From: a virus
DNA: 32,863 nucleotides
Strand: one strand, 5' to 3'
IMG/VR virus record: IMGVR_UViG_3300042879_001881
Coordinates: 1-32,863 of that record
The notes below the pieces were generated by a model, which was not told the origin of the DNA, ran no database searches, and saw only the letters and a program-made list of their open reading frames with translations. Shown here in pieces: positions 23,229 to 30,235 of this stretch (the stretch's first letter is position 1; each line of letters begins with the position of its first letter). The position numbers and the translations under genes were made by a program.

Positions 23229-24223
23229 GCGTTGCAAAGATAATCAATTTCTTCAATCGCTTTGAAAATATGAAACACCACTTGCGGCACTACGGCGTTT
23301 CCGTAGGCTTTAATCGATTCGTTTCGCCACTTAGGAAAGGTAATTCCGTCCAGTTCACAGGGAAGCCCATCATCTCCGCCACAAATCGGGGATTGAGTTG
23401 GGAATTTTTCCCAGCATTCGGGTTTTCCAAAAGTATGCGTTTTACTATTGAATCGTTTCTGTCTATCTGAGATGGAGGCAGGCTTGCATTTTTCATGTCG
23501 TTTACCGTCGGTGTCGGCAGTAAGCCCATGTTCACCGCCCGCGCCAATGTCACCGAGTGCATCGAACCTTCCTTCACTTGCGTACTTTTCATGTTCGCTG
23601 TTGCGCCTGTGCTGTCCATTGCTGTCGGTGTCGGCAGCAAGCCCAAACTCGCCTTCCCGCTCAACATATTCGCCGTTCCGTCCGAGCGAAGTTGTCCTTT
23701 CCAATCGCCCGCTATCGGTGTCGGTAGCAATTCGCCTTCCAACAAACCAAACCCTATCCCTTCCGTGCGGGGCATTGACCGCCGCCGCAGGTATAACCAC
23801 GGCCTGGACTTCGTAACCCGCAGATTCCAGGTCAGAATGCACTTCGTCGAATACCATTCCCCCGTTCCAATTAGTGAGGCCAAGAACATTTTCCCCCACG
23901 ACGTACTTTGGGGCAATCTCGCGTATTGCTCGTAGCATCTCTGGCCACAGGTGGCGTTCATCTTCTTTGCCGAGCCGCTTTCCGGCTGCTGAGTAAGGTT
24001 GGCATGGTTAAGGGAAGCCACCTGAAACAATGTCAATTGTTCCGCGGTGGCTTCCAAAATCTGTTTTTGTGATGTCATTGTATGTAATTGCGTTAGGCCA
24101 ATAATGATGTAAAACTTTTTGTCCGAAGGGATTCCATTCGCAATGGAAGACGTTTTCCCAGCCCATCCATTCTGCTGCAAGATCAAAGCCTCCGATACCG
24201 GAAAATAAACTGCCGTGCCTCAT
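23225..24223 (-). pseudogene. DNA cytosine-5 methyltransferase interrupted by in-frame TAA in motif IV
   Basis: Both parts are in one frame, 331 sense codons in all. The first (24011-24223) has motif I FSGIGGFDLAAEWMG and ends SGGFP. Then TAA at 24008-24010. The rest has PCQPYSAAGKR (motif IV with the catalytic Cys), ENV (VI, in VVGENVLG), HGRDRVWFVG (VIII) and YGNAVVPQV (X). Compared with the usual GGFPCQPYS, six bases holding the stop are inserted between FP and PC. The first ATG after the stop (23938) is beyond the catalytic Cys, so two separate peptides would not be active. Readthrough, sequencing error or recent inactivation are the options. The start overlaps the DnaB stop. Confidence 0.8.
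23290..24078 (-). CDS. Overlapping frame inside the methyltransferase: LLPTPT-repeat protein
   Basis: In another frame of the same strand, an open frame of 262 residues runs from the ATG at 24078 (MTSQKQILEATAEQLTLFQ), uninterrupted by the TAA that breaks the methyltransferase frame. It contains ESGSAKKMNATCGQRCYE, GEWYSTKCILTWNLRVTKS, three LLPTPx repeats (ELLPTPIAGDW, LLPTPTAMD, LLPTPTVND) and LNPRFVAEMMGFPVNWTELPF. From memory, free-standing proteins of just this make-up are widely annotated in phages. It is either dual coding or a conserved shadow of methyltransferase genes. Function is unknown. Confidence 0.4.
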   Translation of the reverse strand: MTSQKQILEATAEQLTLFQVASLNHANLTQQPESGSAKKMNATCGQRCYEQYARLPQSTSWGKMFLASLIGTGEWYSTKCILTWNLRVTKSRPWLYLRRRSMPRTEGIGFGLLEGELLPTPIAGDWKGQLRSDGTANMLSGKASLGLLPTPTAMDSTGATANMKSTQVKEGSMHSVTLARAVNMGLLPTPTVNDMKNASLPPSQIDRNDSIVKRILLENPNAGKNSQLNPRFVAEMMGFPVNWTELPFLSGETNRLKPTETP

Positions 24224-25485
24224 AACAAATAATGCGAATAACTACTCTCAAACCTGCATGGAATTATTCCCGTCCTCCCGTTTCGGTTCTTGCTGATAAT
24301 CGTTTCAGCGTCCTCCACAACAGGCTTTTCGGTTTCGTAATACATCGGTCGGAAAGGAAACACCACAACATCAGCATCCTGTTCTATGGCCCCGGATTCG
24401 CGAAGGTCAGCAAGTCCTGGCCGCTTATCGCCCCGCTGCTCGCTTTGCCTGTTCAACTGCGAAATGGCAATTACGGTCATATTCGATTCACCCGCTATAA
24501 GTTTGCATTGTCGGGAAATGTAGGCCACCTGCTGCTCTCGGATTTTCTTTGGGTCGGTAGGATTGATAAGTCCGAGGTAATCAATAATTGCTAATGTTAT
24601 CCCGTGCCGAGCCTTCATCATCTTCAGCTTTGAGCGGATTTGGTCAATCGTCTGACTCCTGCTGTCGTCTATCCAAATGCTCATCCGGGCAATGTTCTGA
24701 AGCCGGGCCATGTTTTCTATTTGCTCGTCCGTTACATTCGCCGTCCTGATCCATTCGCTGTTTACTCCATACTCCGAACTTAAGACCCTGTCCACAAGGC
24801 CCTCCTTCGTCATTTCTAAACTGAAGAAAGCAACCTTGCCACCTGCCCGGAGTGCATGCGCGATGCTTATCGAAGTTGCCCAGGATGTTTTACCCATGCC
24901 CGGCCTGCCTGCCACAACCCAAAACTCCCCCGGCACAAATCCACCCGTGAAGCGGTCAAGCATTTCCCATCCTGAAGGCACTCCGAGAGTGCGAATCCCA
25001 TCGCGTTTTCGCTGCGCTATATCGTTTACCCTGTCCGCTGCCACCTTCGCAATGTGAACGCCGTCCGTCTTTTCGATGATGGCGAGTTCATCCAGCCGCT
25101 GCTGTGCGTTGCTGATGATGGCGAAAGGGTCTGTGTTCTTGTCAGCAGTCTGGTGCTGCATTTCGTTCGCTAAAACGGTCAGTTGCCGAGTTAGATAAAA
25201 CTGGTGCAGGATTTTGATTTTGAAATTTAGGTTTGCATCGCCGATGTATCGCTCCGAAATAGCCGCCGCCGTCTGAACAGGAAAGCCCATCTTCTTCAGC
25301 CGCATGGAAACGGTCACAAGGTCAATCGGTTCGCCTTTATCGAATAGGCTTTTTACCGTCTGAAAGGCTGCCTTCGTTTCAGGTGTCGTGAAAAAATGCT
25401 CGTTGCATTCGTTTATGTGCATTTGAGCTTGGTAGCTGTTGATGAACATGGCAAGTACGTCCTGTTCGAGTTCTGTGTCTTTCAT
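24220..25485 (-). CDS. dnaB: Replicative DNA helicase, DnaB family
   Basis: The product has 421 residues. The N-terminal domain is residues 1-100, a linker follows, and the RecA-like core begins near 165 with LGVPSGWEMLDRFTGGF. Walker A GRPGMGKT is at 193-200, FFSLEM at 220-225, Walker B LAIIDYLGL at 298-306, AISQLNR near 335, and the arginine-finger region (SKNRNGRTG) near the end. Length is slightly below the 450-470 of host DnaB. It unwinds the phage replication fork. No primase is encoded, so host DnaG is presumably used. It overlaps the DUF1376-type gene upstream, its likely loader or partner. Confidence 0.93.
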   Translation of the reverse strand: MKDTELEQDVLAMFINSYQAQMHINECNEHFFTTPETKAAFQTVKSLFDKGEPIDLVTVSMRLKKMGFPVQTAAAISERYIGDANLNFKIKILHQFYLTRQLTVLANEMQHQTADKNTDPFAIISNAQQRLDELAIIEKTDGVHIAKVAADRVNDIAQRKRDGIRTLGVPSGWEMLDRFTGGFVPGEFWVVAGRPGMGKTSWATSISIAHALRAGGKVAFFSLEMTKEGLVDRVLSSEYGVNSEWIRTANVTDEQIENMARLQNIARMSIWIDDSRSQTIDQIRSKLKMMKARHGITLAIIDYLGLINPTDPKKIREQQVAYISRQCKLIAGESNMTVIAISQLNRQSEQRGDKRPGLADLRESGAIEQDADVVVFPFRPMYYETEKPVVEDAETIISKNRNGRTGIIPCRFESSYSHYLL

Positions 25486-26078
25486 GGTGTTAGTGTTTGG
25501 TAATTAGCTTGCGAAGATTGTTTTTTATTTTCAGGTTTAAACCACGTGCTGTTCATTTTTGATTTCCAGTTTTGAACTTGAGTATTGTTTTTGTCCTTCC
25601 ATGCGTTTTCATGGTAATAGTAAAACGCTCGTTCTGCTGATTCTTGTGTGTAGCCCCTAAGTTTGAAATAGGCGATGACTTCTTCTAATGTTGGTGGAAC
25701 AAATTGTTTTCCCCCTGCACCCCCTTTCTTTTTAGTTCTATTTACATTTTCATTTTCATTTTCCATATGTTCAACATATGTTTTAGATATGTCTTTCTTC
25801 TTTCGATTGTTACGCCTACTCTCAGAATAAGCCTTCCTTCTTTCGATTTCAAAACGTAAACGAGAATTAAAATAAGTTCCGGATTCGCTTTTTTCAAATT
25901 TGTTCCAAATGTCTTCATCGCGTGTTCCGCATATGAATAACATATCTTTTTCGGATAGTTCACCTTTCTGATGTTGAAGGCAAAGCAGACGCATATACGC
26001 GCCCACCTGCTCGTTTGTCATGGTCATTGTTCCGCTCAGGAAATCAGATGTGTAGAATAGTATTGCTGGATCTTTCAT
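25482..26078 (-). CDS. DUF1376-like replication protein
   Basis: The product has 198 residues from the ATG at 26078 (MKDPAILFYTSDFLSGTMTM). The first ~90 residues match the DUF1376-type winged domain (NEQVGAYMRLLCLQHQKGEL, FICGTRDEDIWNKFEK). A basic, low-complexity linker (RRNNRKKKDISK) leads to a C-terminal helical part (PTLEEVIAYFKLRGYTQESAERAFYYYH, then AWKDKNNTQVQNWKSKM) seen in replisome organisers. It probably marks the origin or brings DnaB. The coding is A/T-richer than neighbours, which hints at separate origin. Confidence 0.75.
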   Translation of the reverse strand: MKDPAILFYTSDFLSGTMTMTNEQVGAYMRLLCLQHQKGELSEKDMLFICGTRDEDIWNKFEKSESGTYFNSRLRFEIERRKAYSESRRNNRKKKDISKTYVEHMENENENVNRTKKKGGAGGKQFVPPTLEEVIAYFKLRGYTQESAERAFYYYHENAWKDKNNTQVQNWKSKMNSTWFKPENKKQSSQANYQTLTP

Positions 26079-26178
26079 AAAAGCAAAACGCCCCCCTGTT
26101 TCCCAGTGTGACACCGCCCCCAGAATAAAAGGGCGCACTGGTACTCCAAGGGAGCGTCTGTTTAATTTCGTTTTTCAT
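26044..26178 (-). CDS. Possible 44-residue leader peptide of the replication operon
   Basis: A small frame starts at the ATG at 26178 (MKNEIKQTLPWSTSAP), in the otherwise empty 5' leader, and ends 35 bases inside the DUF1376-like gene. It is the only sizeable frame between promoter C and that gene. It is weakly supported: no family and a basic leader only. It may couple translation of the next gene. Confidence 0.3.
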   Translation of the reverse strand: MKNEIKQTLPWSTSAPFYSGGGVTLGNRGAFCFYERSSNTILHI

Positions 26179-26227
26179 ATTCTGTTCATTAGGGCTGGGT
26201 GTCAATCAGCGTTTCCTAACTTGGTTT

Positions 26228-26258
26228 CAAATATAGTTCAAAGAAATCCGTAATGCAA
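26228..26258 (-). promoter_or_regulatory. Bacteroidota-type promoter C
   Basis: On the minus strand TTG-N20-TATATTTG fits the Bacteroidota form. It overlaps the end of the DnaA-like gene and lies ~150 bases before the DUF1376-like start, so it would drive the replication genes leftwards. It has no DnaA-box-like sites. Confidence 0.6.
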
Positions 26259-26642
26259 GTTTTTTTCACGCCCGAAGAACTCATCGCCCTGGTGAATGCG
26301 ACCTTCAAGCACTTTCTCGATTTCTTCAATCTTGCGCCTGATTGCCTTGTCCACCTTCATCCAGTCGCAGATGGACTGATACCCGTGTATTGCGGTTGAA
26401 TGGTCGCGCCCTCCTGCGTATTGTGACATCTGCTTCCAGGTGACATCGGTTGTGGTCTTGACGAAGTACCAGAAGTAGAATCGCGCCATTTTCCACGGGG
26501 CGTTCCTGCGCTTTGTGTTGATCGCATCGTCAGGAACATTGCAAGTTCTTGCTACCACTTCCCAGATGCAGTCCATTTGCGTATCGTAATAACGGCGAAG
26601 GGCTGCATTAAAGTCGTTCTTAGGCAATGGGTAAGGCCTCAT
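26238..26642 (-). CDS. DnaA domain IV-like DNA-binding protein
   Basis: The product has 134 residues from the ATG at 26642, which overlaps the preceding TGA (ATGA). Near residues 77-91 GGRDHSTAIHGYQSI is the DnaA domain IV signature (host DnaA: GGRDHSTV-HA), preceded by helices in which RNAPWKMARFYFWYFVKTTTDVTWKQMSQYA mirrors the domain IV R-P-R-x2A-MYL-R-x4S--IG order. There is no AAA+ ATPase domain, so it can bind DnaA boxes but not form the initiator filament. Candidates for its targets are the box pairs at 17535-17563 and 28450-28478. It could be an origin protein, a repressor or an antagonist of host DnaA. Confidence 0.8.
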   Translation of the reverse strand: MRPYPLPKNDFNAALRRYYDTQMDCIWEVVARTCNVPDDAINTKRRNAPWKMARFYFWYFVKTTTDVTWKQMSQYAGGRDHSTAIHGYQSICDWMKVDKAIRRKIEEIEKVLEGRIHQGDEFFGREKNLHYGFL

Positions 26643-26746
26643 TTCCTGAACCACCCCCTGATGGTGTCAATAATTGACAGGGCAGCGGCGAAGAGGGCGA
26701 TGTACGCAACGTATCTCACCAGTTCTTCAATCGGCATTTCACTCAT
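26639..26746 (-). CDS. 35-residue membrane peptide
   Basis: The product begins MSEMPIEELVRYVAYIALFA and ends with GWFRK: an acidic N-terminus, one hydrophobic segment and a basic end, i.e. a single-pass inner-membrane peptide. Its ATG overlaps the ERF stop (ATGA) and its TGA overlaps the ATG of the DnaA-like gene in the same way, so the gap is filled exactly. This double coupling supports a real gene despite its size. Function is unknown. Confidence 0.65.
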   Translation of the reverse strand: MSEMPIEELVRYVAYIALFAAALSIIDTIRGWFRK

Positions 26747-27417
26747 TCCGTGCCTCCCTTCGGGTCAAGGCCGCCCTTCGCAATCATCAACAGAGCCGTT
26801 TTCATAGTTGCGTTGATTTTGTACGTCTGCTCCAGCCTGGCAATAGCGGTGTTGTAACCTTCTTCAAGTTTGCCTTTCACCCATGCGCATGCATCGAGAT
26901 AAGCCTTGTCCGTCTTATTCAGCCACGGTTTGTCATTGGTTTGCGATGTTGTACGCTGTGGTGTTGATATTGCGCTTGAATGAACCGCGTCAGCGTCGTC
27001 AATATCGCCGGTGGGAACAAGGAAGGTATAGAGCAAGGCATATTTAAGCGCGTAGGTAGTTGCCTTGCCTGCGCTTTTATCCTGCGAATCCTGCCCGTGT
27101 CCGTATCCTTCGATTTCTAAACTTTCACCGCTGCTGTGAATGATTCGGTATTTTGTTTTTACCTCGGTAAGGATGGATTGTTTCGTTTTCGCCTGACCGT
27201 TGTAAACTTCTTCCCAGCGTTCAATCTGCATTTTCGGTTCGATAGAAATGGGAACGATGATCAGTTCGTTTTCAATCATGGCCGTGCGAATTGCAACCTT
27301 TACATCTTTGTCCTCGACACCTTTGTAAGCATTAACGCCCGTGCCGACTACCTTGTTTTTTTCTACGCTCTGTACCGCCTTCATGACGTTGAGCATTGCC
27401 TGTGTTATGTGTTTCAT
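26743..27417 (-). CDS. ERF-family single-strand annealing protein
   Basis: The product has 224 residues from the ATG at 27417, two bases after the preceding stop; the earlier in-frame ATG at 27447 lies inside that gene and is not preferred. Residues ~10-140 fit ERF: AVQSVEKNKVVGTGVNAYKGVEDKDVKVAIRTAM, KYRIIHSSGESLEIEGYGHGQDSQDKSAGKATTYALKYALLYTFLVPTGDIDDADA. ERF proteins anneal complementary strands for phage recombination. The C-terminal ~70 residues (KTDKAYLDACAWVKGKLEEGYN) may bind SSB or DNA. No dedicated exonuclease or SSB was seen nearby. Confidence 0.85.
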   Translation of the reverse strand: MKHITQAMLNVMKAVQSVEKNKVVGTGVNAYKGVEDKDVKVAIRTAMIENELIIVPISIEPKMQIERWEEVYNGQAKTKQSILTEVKTKYRIIHSSGESLEIEGYGHGQDSQDKSAGKATTYALKYALLYTFLVPTGDIDDADAVHSSAISTPQRTTSQTNDKPWLNKTDKAYLDACAWVKGKLEEGYNTAIARLEQTYKINATMKTALLMIAKGGLDPKGGTE

Positions 27418-27419
27418 GG

Positions 27420-27605
27420 TTATTTGATTAAGTTTTGTTTTGTCCATCCTGGGAAGCCTTCAAGGTGATATTCCCAGCATTTTGATTGATAATTCCAGCG
27501 GGAAGCTGCCACGGTTGCCCGGATTCGCGATTCGCGGAAGGTGATGATGTCGCCTACGTTGTGGCGCAGTTGCCGTTTGCGGCAAAGTGTGTGGAGTAGG
27601 TTCAT
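27420..27605 (-). CDS. Small basic hypothetical protein
   Basis: The product has 61 residues with VGDIITFRESRIRATVAA and WEYHLEGFPGWTKQNLI. The pattern suggests a small beta-barrel that may bind nucleic acid. No family was recognised. It overlaps the preceding gene (ATGA) and sits 2 bases ahead of ERF. Confidence 0.55.
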   Translation of the reverse strand: MNLLHTLCRKRQLRHNVGDIITFRESRIRATVAASRWNYQSKCWEYHLEGFPGWTKQNLIK

Positions 27606-27895
27606 TTCTCCCCGCCCTCCTGCGCTTGAATGATTGCTTCATACTCGCTGCGAAGATTATGGTGCGCTTCTTCAAAAGCAGCCGCAAATTCAGCGGGTGT
27701 GCATGGTTCGGCAAATTGTACATCAGATTCGCTGACATGGTTAGCAATTATGCCATTGCGAACATAAAGCCCCGTAAGGTGTCCGTACTTGTTGCGACCT
27801 GTGCAGCAGATGTATCTGCCGTCATGCTTGCCGAAATACGGCACTTGAATCTCTTTAAAGGCCTCGACCTTGGTTGAAATTTTGATAGTGTTCAT
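27602..27895 (-). CDS. Hypothetical protein
   Basis: The product has 97 residues: a beta-rich first half (VPYFGKHDGRYICCTGRNK with adjacent Cys pair) and a helical acidic second half (AEFAAAFEEAHHNLRSEYEAIIQAQ). No family was recognised. It is within the early operon. Confidence 0.55.
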   Translation of the reverse strand: MNTIKISTKVEAFKEIQVPYFGKHDGRYICCTGRNKYGHLTGLYVRNGIIANHVSESDVQFAEPCTPAEFAAAFEEAHHNLRSEYEAIIQAQEGGEK

Positions 27896-27900
27896 GTGTG

Positions 27901-28056
27901 TTATGAATTAGGTGTGTTAATTGTTACTCGTGTCCTATCGGCAATCCTCTGCCGCTCCTGTGCGCTCATCACGGGCTTATCGCCGTACTGCGCCAGCTTT
28001 TCCGCGCATTTCTTACGCTCTGCGCGGATGTGCTGAATCCATTGGTTGTAGTTCAT
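27901..28056 (-). CDS. Small basic hypothetical protein
   Basis: The product has 51 residues from the ATG at 28056 (MNYNQWIQHIRAERKKCAEK). It is helical and basic. An upstream ATG at 28086 overlaps the previous gene and is less likely. No family was recognised. Confidence 0.5.
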   Translation of the reverse strand: MNYNQWIQHIRAERKKCAEKLAQYGDKPVMSAQERQRIADRTRVTINTPNS

Positions 28057-28067
28057 GGTTTTGTGTG

Positions 28068-28415
28068 TTAATTTAATGCAATCCAAGCAGCTAATTTAGT
28101 TTTCAATTCTGCGTAGTGTGCAGCGGTAAAAACATCAGCTTCAAACATATCGTAATAGTTTTTGTAAACAGCTTCTTCATCGCTGTAAAACTTGTCGCAA
28201 ACATCAATAGCTTGAGAATGGTCACTAACACGAATTTCAAAATAACGTCCATCTTTATCGCCAGTTATGTAAGCACTATTTGTAGTGCGAGCAAGTTTTA
28301 CTTCAACATCAAAACCAGCTTTTTGCAATGTCTTTACAATAGCATTTTTTGCAAACGTCGGGCGGTAGTTGCTTACCTTGATAAATTTGCTGCTGCCAAG
28401 TGTTGTCTGTGTCAT
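28068..28415 (-). CDS. First gene of the early operon, hypothetical
   Basis: The product has 115 residues from the ATG at 28415 (MTQTTLGSSKFIKVSNYRP). The in-frame ATG at 28469 is rejected because it lies upstream of the -33 element of promoter B. The body (AKNAIVKTLQKAGFDVEVKL, SAYITGDKDGRYFEIRVSDHSQ) looks like a small alpha/beta domain. No family was recognised. It shares its promoter and leader with the gene at 17219-17500, and both begin MT-x-T. Confidence 0.65.
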   Translation of the reverse strand: MTQTTLGSSKFIKVSNYRPTFAKNAIVKTLQKAGFDVEVKLARTTNSAYITGDKDGRYFEIRVSDHSQAIDVCDKFYSDEEAVYKNYYDMFEADVFTAAHYAELKTKLAAWIALN

Positions 28416-28435
28416 GTCTGTGCTAATTGGTAATA

Positions 28436-28466
28436 CAAATATACTACCGATTTCCACAACTGCAAA
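28436..28466 (-). promoter_or_regulatory. Bacteroidota-type promoter B
   Basis: On the minus strand TTTG-N19-TATATTTG is a consensus match. The -7 element lies 20 bases before the ATG at 28415, as in promoter A. It drives the early operon leftwards. Confidence 0.85.
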
Positions 28467-28478
28467 CACCTATCCACA
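28450..28478 (+). promoter_or_regulatory. Pair of DnaA-box-like sites at promoter B
   Basis: ATTTCCACA (28450-28458) and CTATCCACA (28470-28478) each differ from TTWTNCACA at the first base only. Spacing (20 bp) and position relative to -33/-7 are the same as in promoter A. Confidence 0.65.
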
Positions 28479-28504
28479 ATTTAAGTGAATTATTTTTGTT
28501 GCTT

Positions 28505-28531
28505 AACGCTAACTAATTGATAATCAGCGTT
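28505..28531. repeat. Inverted repeat between lysis and early units
   Basis: AACGCT and AGCGTT enclose 15 bases in which TAATTGATAAT-like partial symmetry continues. There is no T-tract on the minus strand, so it is a poor terminator for the spanin gene; an operator upstream of promoter B is as likely. Confidence 0.45.
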
Positions 28532-28548
28532 TTACGGATGAAAAAAAT

Positions 28549-28986
28549 TTACAAAGGCACGCGATTGCGCAGCCAAAATCCGAACACGAAGCCGCCAAAC
28601 AGCAGCCACCACAGCCAACGGGGTATATATCGCTCCCGTTTCACGGCGTTCACCACTTGCCGAACGTACCTAATGACCGTGTCCTTGCACTCGCCCTGCA
28701 CGAACAGACGCTCCCCGGGCAGGCGCACAATCTTCACCCTTACCCGGTCCTGTTCGATTGTTACCGTGTCATGCAGCCGCAGCGAATCCCATCGCAGCAG
28801 GGTATCGGTAATGACCCGCTCAATTCGTATCGAATCCCACACTTCTACCGTATCAGTAAGAATCCCGCACTTGTAAAGCACCCTTGCGCATCGCTTCGGT
28901 GTGTAGCAGGAAGCAAGCAGCAGGGCAATCATGGCCAGCCCTGCATAGGCGATGTGTGCGCCGCAGCCTTTATTCTTCATCGTCAT
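28549..28986 (-). CDS. Probable unimolecular spanin (lipoprotein with C-terminal membrane anchor)
   Basis: The product has 145 residues (or 143 from the second ATG at 28980). A hydrophobic signal (AYAGLAMIALLLASC) has a lipobox with Cys27, the periplasmic part is ~90 residues and beta-prone (TDTVEVWDSIRIERVIT, VRVKIVRLPGERLFVQGEC), and a C-terminal segment near 122-139 (IPRWLWWLLFGGFVFGFW) is a transmembrane helix followed by basic residues. An outer-membrane lipid anchor plus inner-membrane helix in one chain is the u-spanin layout (T1 gp11), which fuses the two membranes at lysis. It stands after holin and endolysin, as expected. Confidence 0.75.
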   Translation of the reverse strand: MTMKNKGCGAHIAYAGLAMIALLLASCYTPKRCARVLYKCGILTDTVEVWDSIRIERVITDTLLRWDSLRLHDTVTIEQDRVRVKIVRLPGERLFVQGECKDTVIRYVRQVVNAVKRERYIPRWLWWLLFGGFVFGFWLRNRVPL

Positions 28987-29197
28987 CTATTGTTGTAAAT
29001 ACATCGCCCCTGAATTCTTCCAGCAGCGTTTCCATCGCATTGAGCAGGCTATCGGAATGAAACCCCACCGCTACCGCCTGAGCAAAGAATGCCCGCACCA
29101 CTTCATCAGCGAAGGCAGGGGCCTTGATTACCGCGCTCGCACCGTGCCCGCCGTGGTTAATGGTAACGATTGCGCCGAGGTCAGAAAATGCGTCCAT
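28970..29197 (-). CDS. Small acidic hypothetical protein
   Basis: The product has 75 residues from the ATG at 29197 (MDAFSDLGAIVTINHGGHGA); a TTG three bases earlier is less likely. It is helical with an acidic tail (TTIDDDEE). It overlaps the metallophosphoesterase end by 17 bases and the spanin start by 17. Perhaps a lysis accessory; no family was recognised. Confidence 0.5.
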   Translation of the reverse strand: MDAFSDLGAIVTINHGGHGASAVIKAPAFADEVVRAFFAQAVAVGFHSDSLLNAMETLLEEFRGDVFTTIDDDEE

Positions 29198-30194
29198 CAA
29201 TTATCTCTTTATTTTCAACTTGGAAAGTTCCATCGCTTTCTACCGTGACATAAGCAAACCCGTGCTTCCATTTGGTATAAGCAAAGGGCCGATATTCAGG
29301 GGTTAATGAGCAAAGGCAACCTGTTGACCACACCCCGACCTTGTTCCCGTTCAAATCGCCCTCGCTATGGTGTGAGGATTGGTGGTAATGACCTACTAAG
29401 GTGTTAGCCTTGGCCTTCAGGAAATAGCCCCGGGCAGGGTTCACAGGAGAAAATACGCTTTCGCCCATCTCATGGCCGTGCAGAATGTTCAGTTTGCCAG
29501 CTTTTATGATTTCCCGGTTCACACGCTCAATGCCCAGCCGCTCAAATTGCAGCAGGCTTTCAAATTCCAGGGCTTTAAGGTTACCAAATTGCGGAGCGTT
29601 CTTCAGAATGTAGTGGCGCATCCGCTCTTCGTGATTGCCCAACTTGTAAATGATACGTGCCTGTGGAAACGCCTTTCGCAGCAGTTCAAGAAACTCAATA
29701 CCCATCGCAATTTCATCCGTGATCGTAGGGCGGTCTTGTTCTTTCATGAAGCGGCTGATGTCATAGCAATCCAAGATGTCACCATTCAGCAACACCACGT
29801 CAGGCTGCCTGGATTCGCCGTACTCTATGGCAGCGGTCAGGCTTGGCAAGTCATGAAATGGCAGGTGAATGTCTGACAATACCAGGATTGCGCAATCGGT
29901 CAGAACGATAGGTTGCGCCTTGCTTTCCTGGAAGGCTCGCAACTTTGCAAGACCTTCAGCGATGGTGGATTTGTATTGTTTTATGGTCATTGCAGTATAT
30001 TTTGGAATCTGCCGGCCCCGCGAACCTGTTATGTATCTGATGAAGTCACGCCCGATTTCTATGCTCGCAAACTCCCGGGGGTAATTACAATGTAACCACC
30101 TTCCCGCCGTGCGCTTTGGCAATGCTTCAATTTCTGCCCGGTGCTGATTGTAAATATCAATCCTTCGCCGTGCGTGTGCCTGGTGTTGGTTCAT
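29181..30194 (-). CDS. Calcineurin-like metallophosphoesterase
   Basis: The product has 337 residues. All motifs are present: SDIH (107-110), NGDILD (137-142), GNHEE (186-190), LHGHE and VGHYHQSS. These bind two metals and cut phosphomono- or diesters. An N-terminal ~95 residue extension (YNQHRAEIEAL, TIKQYKSTIAEGLAKLRAF) is basic and helical and may bind DNA or be a helix-turn-helix-type part, as in the small Bacteroidota phage class. It lies between endolysin and spanin genes, but the role in lysis is not shown; nucleotide or sugar-phosphate metabolism is possible. Confidence 0.85.
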   Translation of the reverse strand: MNQHQAHARRRIDIYNQHRAEIEALPKRTAGRWLHCNYPREFASIEIGRDFIRYITGSRGRQIPKYTAMTIKQYKSTIAEGLAKLRAFQESKAQPIVLTDCAILVLSDIHLPFHDLPSLTAAIEYGESRQPDVVLLNGDILDCYDISRFMKEQDRPTITDEIAMGIEFLELLRKAFPQARIIYKLGNHEERMRHYILKNAPQFGNLKALEFESLLQFERLGIERVNREIIKAGKLNILHGHEMGESVFSPVNPARGYFLKAKANTLVGHYHQSSHHSEGDLNGNKVGVWSTGCLCSLTPEYRPFAYTKWKHGFAYVTVESDGTFQVENKEIIDGRIF

Positions 30195-30235
30195 GGGTAA
30201 ATTTGCCGATTATAAATAAATCTGGTCAATATTTG

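Noticed and set aside
24008-24010. Recoding of TAA as sense throughout the genome
   Set aside because: TAA ends many normal-length genes here (for example tape measure neighbour 12620-15010, DnaB-region and ERF-region genes), so general reassignment is not supported.
28416-28469. Longer N-terminus for the gene ending at 28068
   Set aside because: Same reason: the upstream ATG lies upstream of the -33 element of promoter B.
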